The notes under the pieces are model-generated. The model was given only the letters and a program-made list of their open reading frames with translations. It was not told where the DNA came from and searched no databases. Shown piece after piece: positions 61,901 to 64,000 of a stretch of DNA of 64,000 bases. The translations under genes were made by a program, and so were the position numbers. Position 1 is the first letter of the stretch. The number at the start of each line of letters is the position of its first letter. The stretch covers positions 1,189,001 to 1,253,000 of the forward strand of contig OX345639.1 in NCBI GenBank assembly GCA_947044365.1. Reading direction: 5' to 3'. This DNA is from Petrosia ficiformis. Taxonomy: Eukaryota; Porifera; Demospongiae; Haplosclerida; Petrosiidae.

Positions 61901-64000
61901 CCCTCATCATATTTTCTTTCATTTTCAACATTAGCTCATTCCATTGTGCATAATTACTTAATGACTAACATTATCTAATGGTAGAGTTATTTCAATAGCA
62001 TATAACTGTGTGGGAAGACATCGCCAAATCTGTCCACTACTGTTACTTAAGCCCTTCAAAATGAGGAGACTAAACAATAAATCATCAATACTTCTGAGCA
62101 CCTGTATAAATAAATAAATAAATAAATGAGTAGCATTGAAAATGAAAAAGAAACAGTCACCTTCTGAGGTACATCTAAGTGAATGATGCTTGAACTCACC
62201 TGTAATGTAATGAAACTTAAATTTAAAACAAATTCTTATAAAGTCTTATATTTTTTTACATCTTTTGCCATATTTTGATCATTGTAGTTTGTTTTGAGAT
62301 CCTGCTGCATATTTGATATACTGGATCCTTGCTTCAGACCAGTTTGTTCCTGTAAAATGCTCAGAATTTCATCAGAGGTAACCACAGGCCCATGAAGAGG
62401 TACTGTAATGATAGGTATGGCAGACTTTTTATCAGAAATCTTTCCACTGTCTTTCAACTTTCTGGTCAGTTTATCTTTCATTCTACGAATATATAATGAT
62501 TTACCAACTCCTGATTGATATGATATCACAATTCGAATCTGTGAACTACAGAATGAAGATTTATACTAATTAAAATTCTAATCATGTATCAATTATCCAT
62601 ATTCTTACTGTGACTCATCAATACATGATGCATAGACATCAAATGTTCTATTATCCTGAGATTGTGATTCTTCTATTAGCTGTTGAGTTATATGATAATG
62701 TAAATACTCTTTAATTCCCTTCATGTCATCATTAGAAGGTGGATTTAGAGGACGACGATATGAAAACAAATGTGGTATTATGTGGGACTTTTCCTCTCCT
62801 TCACTGCTACAAATTATTATCAGTCGATAGTCTAAAGTAAACAAAATATTATAGAGAAAAATGTATCCCTATGATTGCTTTGTGACCGTTGGTGACAAAT
62901 TTCTTGTGTCTGAAATCCAACAACCTATAGTTATTTGTTTTTCCATTCTTCTTACTTTCAATGGTTCTTGTGTAATAGTTTTGCAATGTATTTCAGCTAC
63001 AACAATTATTAATTGCAATTCCAATGTCTTCCTGCTGGCTTATAGACTGTATTATAGCTTGAGTGCACATACGTATATAATATATAATTATAATTATATA
63101 TATATATAATAGTCTGAACCTTGGGAAAGCAATCATAGAGATAGCACCGAGGTGCATAAAAAGTACTGCTGCACTATTTCAAACATACACAAATGCATAC
63201 ATTTTCTTCCTTGTGATAAGAACTTCAGTATATCCATTGCCTTCTCTGCTACCAAGTATGAAAGTTTCTCAGCGTGGACCAGGCAGTATATGCGACCTCT
63301 GTCTTCATCAAATAAAGCTCTCATCCAGAACACTACAACCTTAGATAGTGCAAGGAAAAGTGAACGAATGGATGAATGAATGTATGGAAACAAATTTAGT
63401 GGAATATGACTGGAAAGATGGCACATTTTCAACTTAAAAACATAACTAAATAGCTAGCTAGCTAGCTAGATAGATAGATAGATAGATGGTTGGATGGATG
63501 GATGGATGGATGGATGGATGGATGGATAGATGAATGGATGGATAGATAGATTGCTAATAGATATAGCACACACTGAATGGCAGAAGAATGTTTGTATGAT
63601 TATACCTCCTCAAGTGATGAAGAGGATGAGCACAACAGCACCTCTTCAAAACCTGGAAGAGGTTCTTCTTTGTCCTTTTTGTATATCTGAAGAAGACTCA
63701 AGAAAATGTCACCTAAAGAAAGATTATGACAAACTGTAATCTAAAAACTAACTAGGTGATGTAACAATCAGATTAGGAGTTCCTTCTTCTAATGGCCTGG
63801 AAAAAGATCTCCTAACAAGTGCAGTTTCTGCAGAAAATGGAAATTCCAAGTTTGTATTTGTTTGATATAAACAATTTACATCACTATTATATAAACGTAC
63901 TAGGTGAGGTAACAATCTTATTAGGAGTTCCTTCCTCTAAAGCTCTAGAAAGTGCAATTTCTGCAGAAAATGAAACTTCCATGCTTGTATTGTTTGATAT
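47056..64000 (-). CDS. RNF213: RNF213/mysterin-like giant AAA+ E3 ligase, 5' part outside the window
   Basis: Homologue of the vertebrate AAA+/E3 protein acting in ubiquitylation, lipid droplets and defence. I placed 69 exons, all phase-consistent, mostly separated by 50-100-bp introns, giving about 3,430 aa; the N-terminal arm lies beyond 64000. Order from the right edge: EPLPGFEEVLLC and GRIYCLVHAEKLSYLVAEKA; a P-loop GVGKS; an AAA module with GETGCGKT and VVFFDEAN; an AAA module with GKPGSSKS and VVVLDEVGLAEASPYLPLK; LFGSSFPKDSEYAQVCRNI and NLYESLYDVLNQ; FPTPLINRLEKH; YFLILECDSGHLNGNL; an E3 shell; an RZ-type finger about 697 residues from the end; and the C-terminal domain ending SLKKQNY. 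No canonical RING is present. It converges on the E2/U-box gene. Confidence 0.93.
50014..50353 (-). other. RNF213-like RZ-type zinc finger
   Basis: Exons 50287-50353, 50150-50184 and 50014-50090 join in phase to FPKCSSGHRHSSIM followed by VGQLCPHCGNMIHES. The ligand pattern is C-x3-H-x10-C-x2-C. Vertebrate RNF213 and ZNFX1 RZ fingers use C-x3-H, a longer loop, then C-x2-C. The zinc site looks intact but the loop is about five residues shorter. Confidence 0.75.
52596..52933. repeat. Repeat-bearing intron of the RNF213-like gene
   Basis: This 338-bp intron contains a CCCTATGATTGCTTTC block at about 52640 followed by sequence similar to 28547-28610 (ATGTTTGTGTCACATAC). It is much longer than neighbouring introns, so an insertion is likely. 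Confidence 0.5.
53246..53451. mobile_element. Small inverted-repeat transposon (MITE) in an RNF213-like intron
   Basis: Terminal inverted repeats CTTAAGTCTACTATTAATTG and its near complement CAATTAATAGTAGTCTTAAG, about 205 bp apart, inside the intron 53132-53601. Inner palindromes (TTTTAGTGATTTTAGC) extend the hairpin. No coding capacity. Confidence 0.75.
54329..58279 (-). other. RNF213-like AAA5/6 region and hinge
   Basis: Exons 58139-58279, 57931-58081, 57820-57852, 57656-57764, 56780-56871, 56680-56725, 56534-56628, 56401-56480, 56057-56345, 55921-56006, 55698-55868, 55430-55556, 55198-55374, 55001-55137, 54329-54879. Landmarks: SRYLLFLTENYSAVQTL, GSSFPKDSEYAQVCRNI, HRYVDLGLRAHRMKCRVHEN, FPTPLINRLEKHF (Arg-finger-like region), NEKYFLILECDSGHLNG. 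The 784-bp intron at 56872-57655 holds no recognisable exon, and flanking phases agree without one. Confidence 0.85.
58331..59929 (-). other. RNF213-like AAA module (AAA4-type) and linker
   Basis: Linker exons 59844-59929, 59661-59794, 59513-59605, 59309-59398, 59074-59243. Walker A exon 58803-59025 (MPLFLVGKPGSSKSLAKTI), Walker B exon 58519-58743 (SVVVLDEVGLAEASPYLPLK), sensor exon 58331-58461 (RVAFIGISNWALDPAKMNRG). The intron between 59074-59243 and 59309-59398 starts with GC (GCAAGC) instead of GT. The module is very strongly conserved with vertebrate RNF213. Confidence 0.9.
59998..60431 (-). other. RNF213-like AAA module (AAA3-type)
   Basis: Exon 60314-60431 codes CKIPVVLMGETGCGKTHLIR (Walker A). 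Exon 59998-60224 codes HGGTTEEDVIKCLHEAI, then VETVVFFDEANTSEV (Walker B with Asp-Glu) and FLKFVAACNPYRR (sensor 1 Asn). All hydrolysis motifs are intact. Upstream exons (61970-62101, 61587-61692, 61292-61463, 61082-61235, 60943-61025, 60690-60884, 60485-60634) link it to the first P-loop. Confidence 0.88.
62868..63135. mobile_element. MITE-like element in an RNF213-like intron
   Basis: Flanked by short inverted repeats: CCCTATGATTGCTTT at the left and AAAGCAATCATAGAG at the right, about 270 bp apart, within the intron 62832-63200. Internal blocks (AACCTATAGTTATTTGTTTT, GCAATGTATTTCAGCTA) resemble sequence at about 11480-11640. Related ends occur near 14130, 28547 and 52640. Confidence 0.6.
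63446..63560. repeat. GCTA/GATA/GGAT microsatellite
   Basis: Consecutive GCTA, GATA and GGAT tetranucleotide tracts in the intron between 63339 and 63606. Confidence 0.9.

Larger units (their letters stand above)
62161..64000 (-). other. RNF213-like: leading exons in the window and first P-loop
   Basis: Exons (5' to 3'): 63901-63960, 63753-63827, 63606-63712, 63201-63339, 62609-62831, 62260-62545, 62161-62199. They cover the segment ending EPLPGFEEVLLC, then RGRIYCLVHAEKLSY, then SYRRPLNPPSNDDMKGIKEY, then VISYQSGVGKSLYIRRMKDK, a Walker A-like loop corresponding to the non-hydrolysing AAA2 module of mammalian RNF213. The first two exons are tandem duplicates. Confidence 0.85.

Noticed and set aside
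1..64000. Bacterial or viral origin, prophage or operon structure
   Set aside because: Conserved eukaryotic genes with spliceosomal introns run throughout; no bacterial or viral genes were recognised.

Overview
The window is nuclear DNA of an early-branching animal, most likely a sponge. This is inferred from AT-rich DNA, GT-AG introns that are often only 50-100 bp, a piRNA-type Tudor gene, an RNF213-type giant AAA/E3 gene, and many small repeats. All exon models were read by eye from splice signals. Every junction was checked for phase; only one junction, in the Tudor gene, remains doubtful.

Left part (1-13,450, + strand): an 11-exon proteasome beta-2 gene (PSMB7, 305-12,661) with repeat-filled introns, then intronless ALG14 (12,790-13,431). 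Middle-left (13,599-28,443, + strand): a gene of about 27 exons encoding B-box-like zinc knuckles, coiled coil, two extended Tudor units, an acidic region, an RG-rich region and a terminal RRM. It resembles RNF17/TDRD germline proteins. A young 771-bp inverted-repeat transposon sits in one of its introns. Middle (28,444-38,189): mostly repeats and gene-poor, with one intronless gene for a secreted Cys-rich protein (30,562-31,002, - strand), a 56-bp satellite, duplicated segments, foldback elements and a broken DUF4091/GH123-like pseudogene.

Right part: two large ubiquitin-system genes converge tail to tail. The + strand gene (38,190-46,515; 27 exons; about 1,129 aa) joins SAM-like, two ubiquitin-like, a degenerate U-box, a vWA domain with complete MIDAS, an E2 (UBC) domain with its cysteine, and a C-terminal U-box. 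E2 and E3 are therefore on one polypeptide. The - strand gene (47,056 to beyond 64,000; 69 exons seen; about 3,430 aa in the window) is an RNF213/mysterin homologue with its AAA core and an RZ-type finger, but no C3HC4 RING where one is expected. Their poly(A) signals lie on opposite strands about 5 bp apart.

The best candidate for a little-described system is the E2-vWA-U-box fusion next to an apparently RING-less RNF213. A functional link between them is inference from proximity only.
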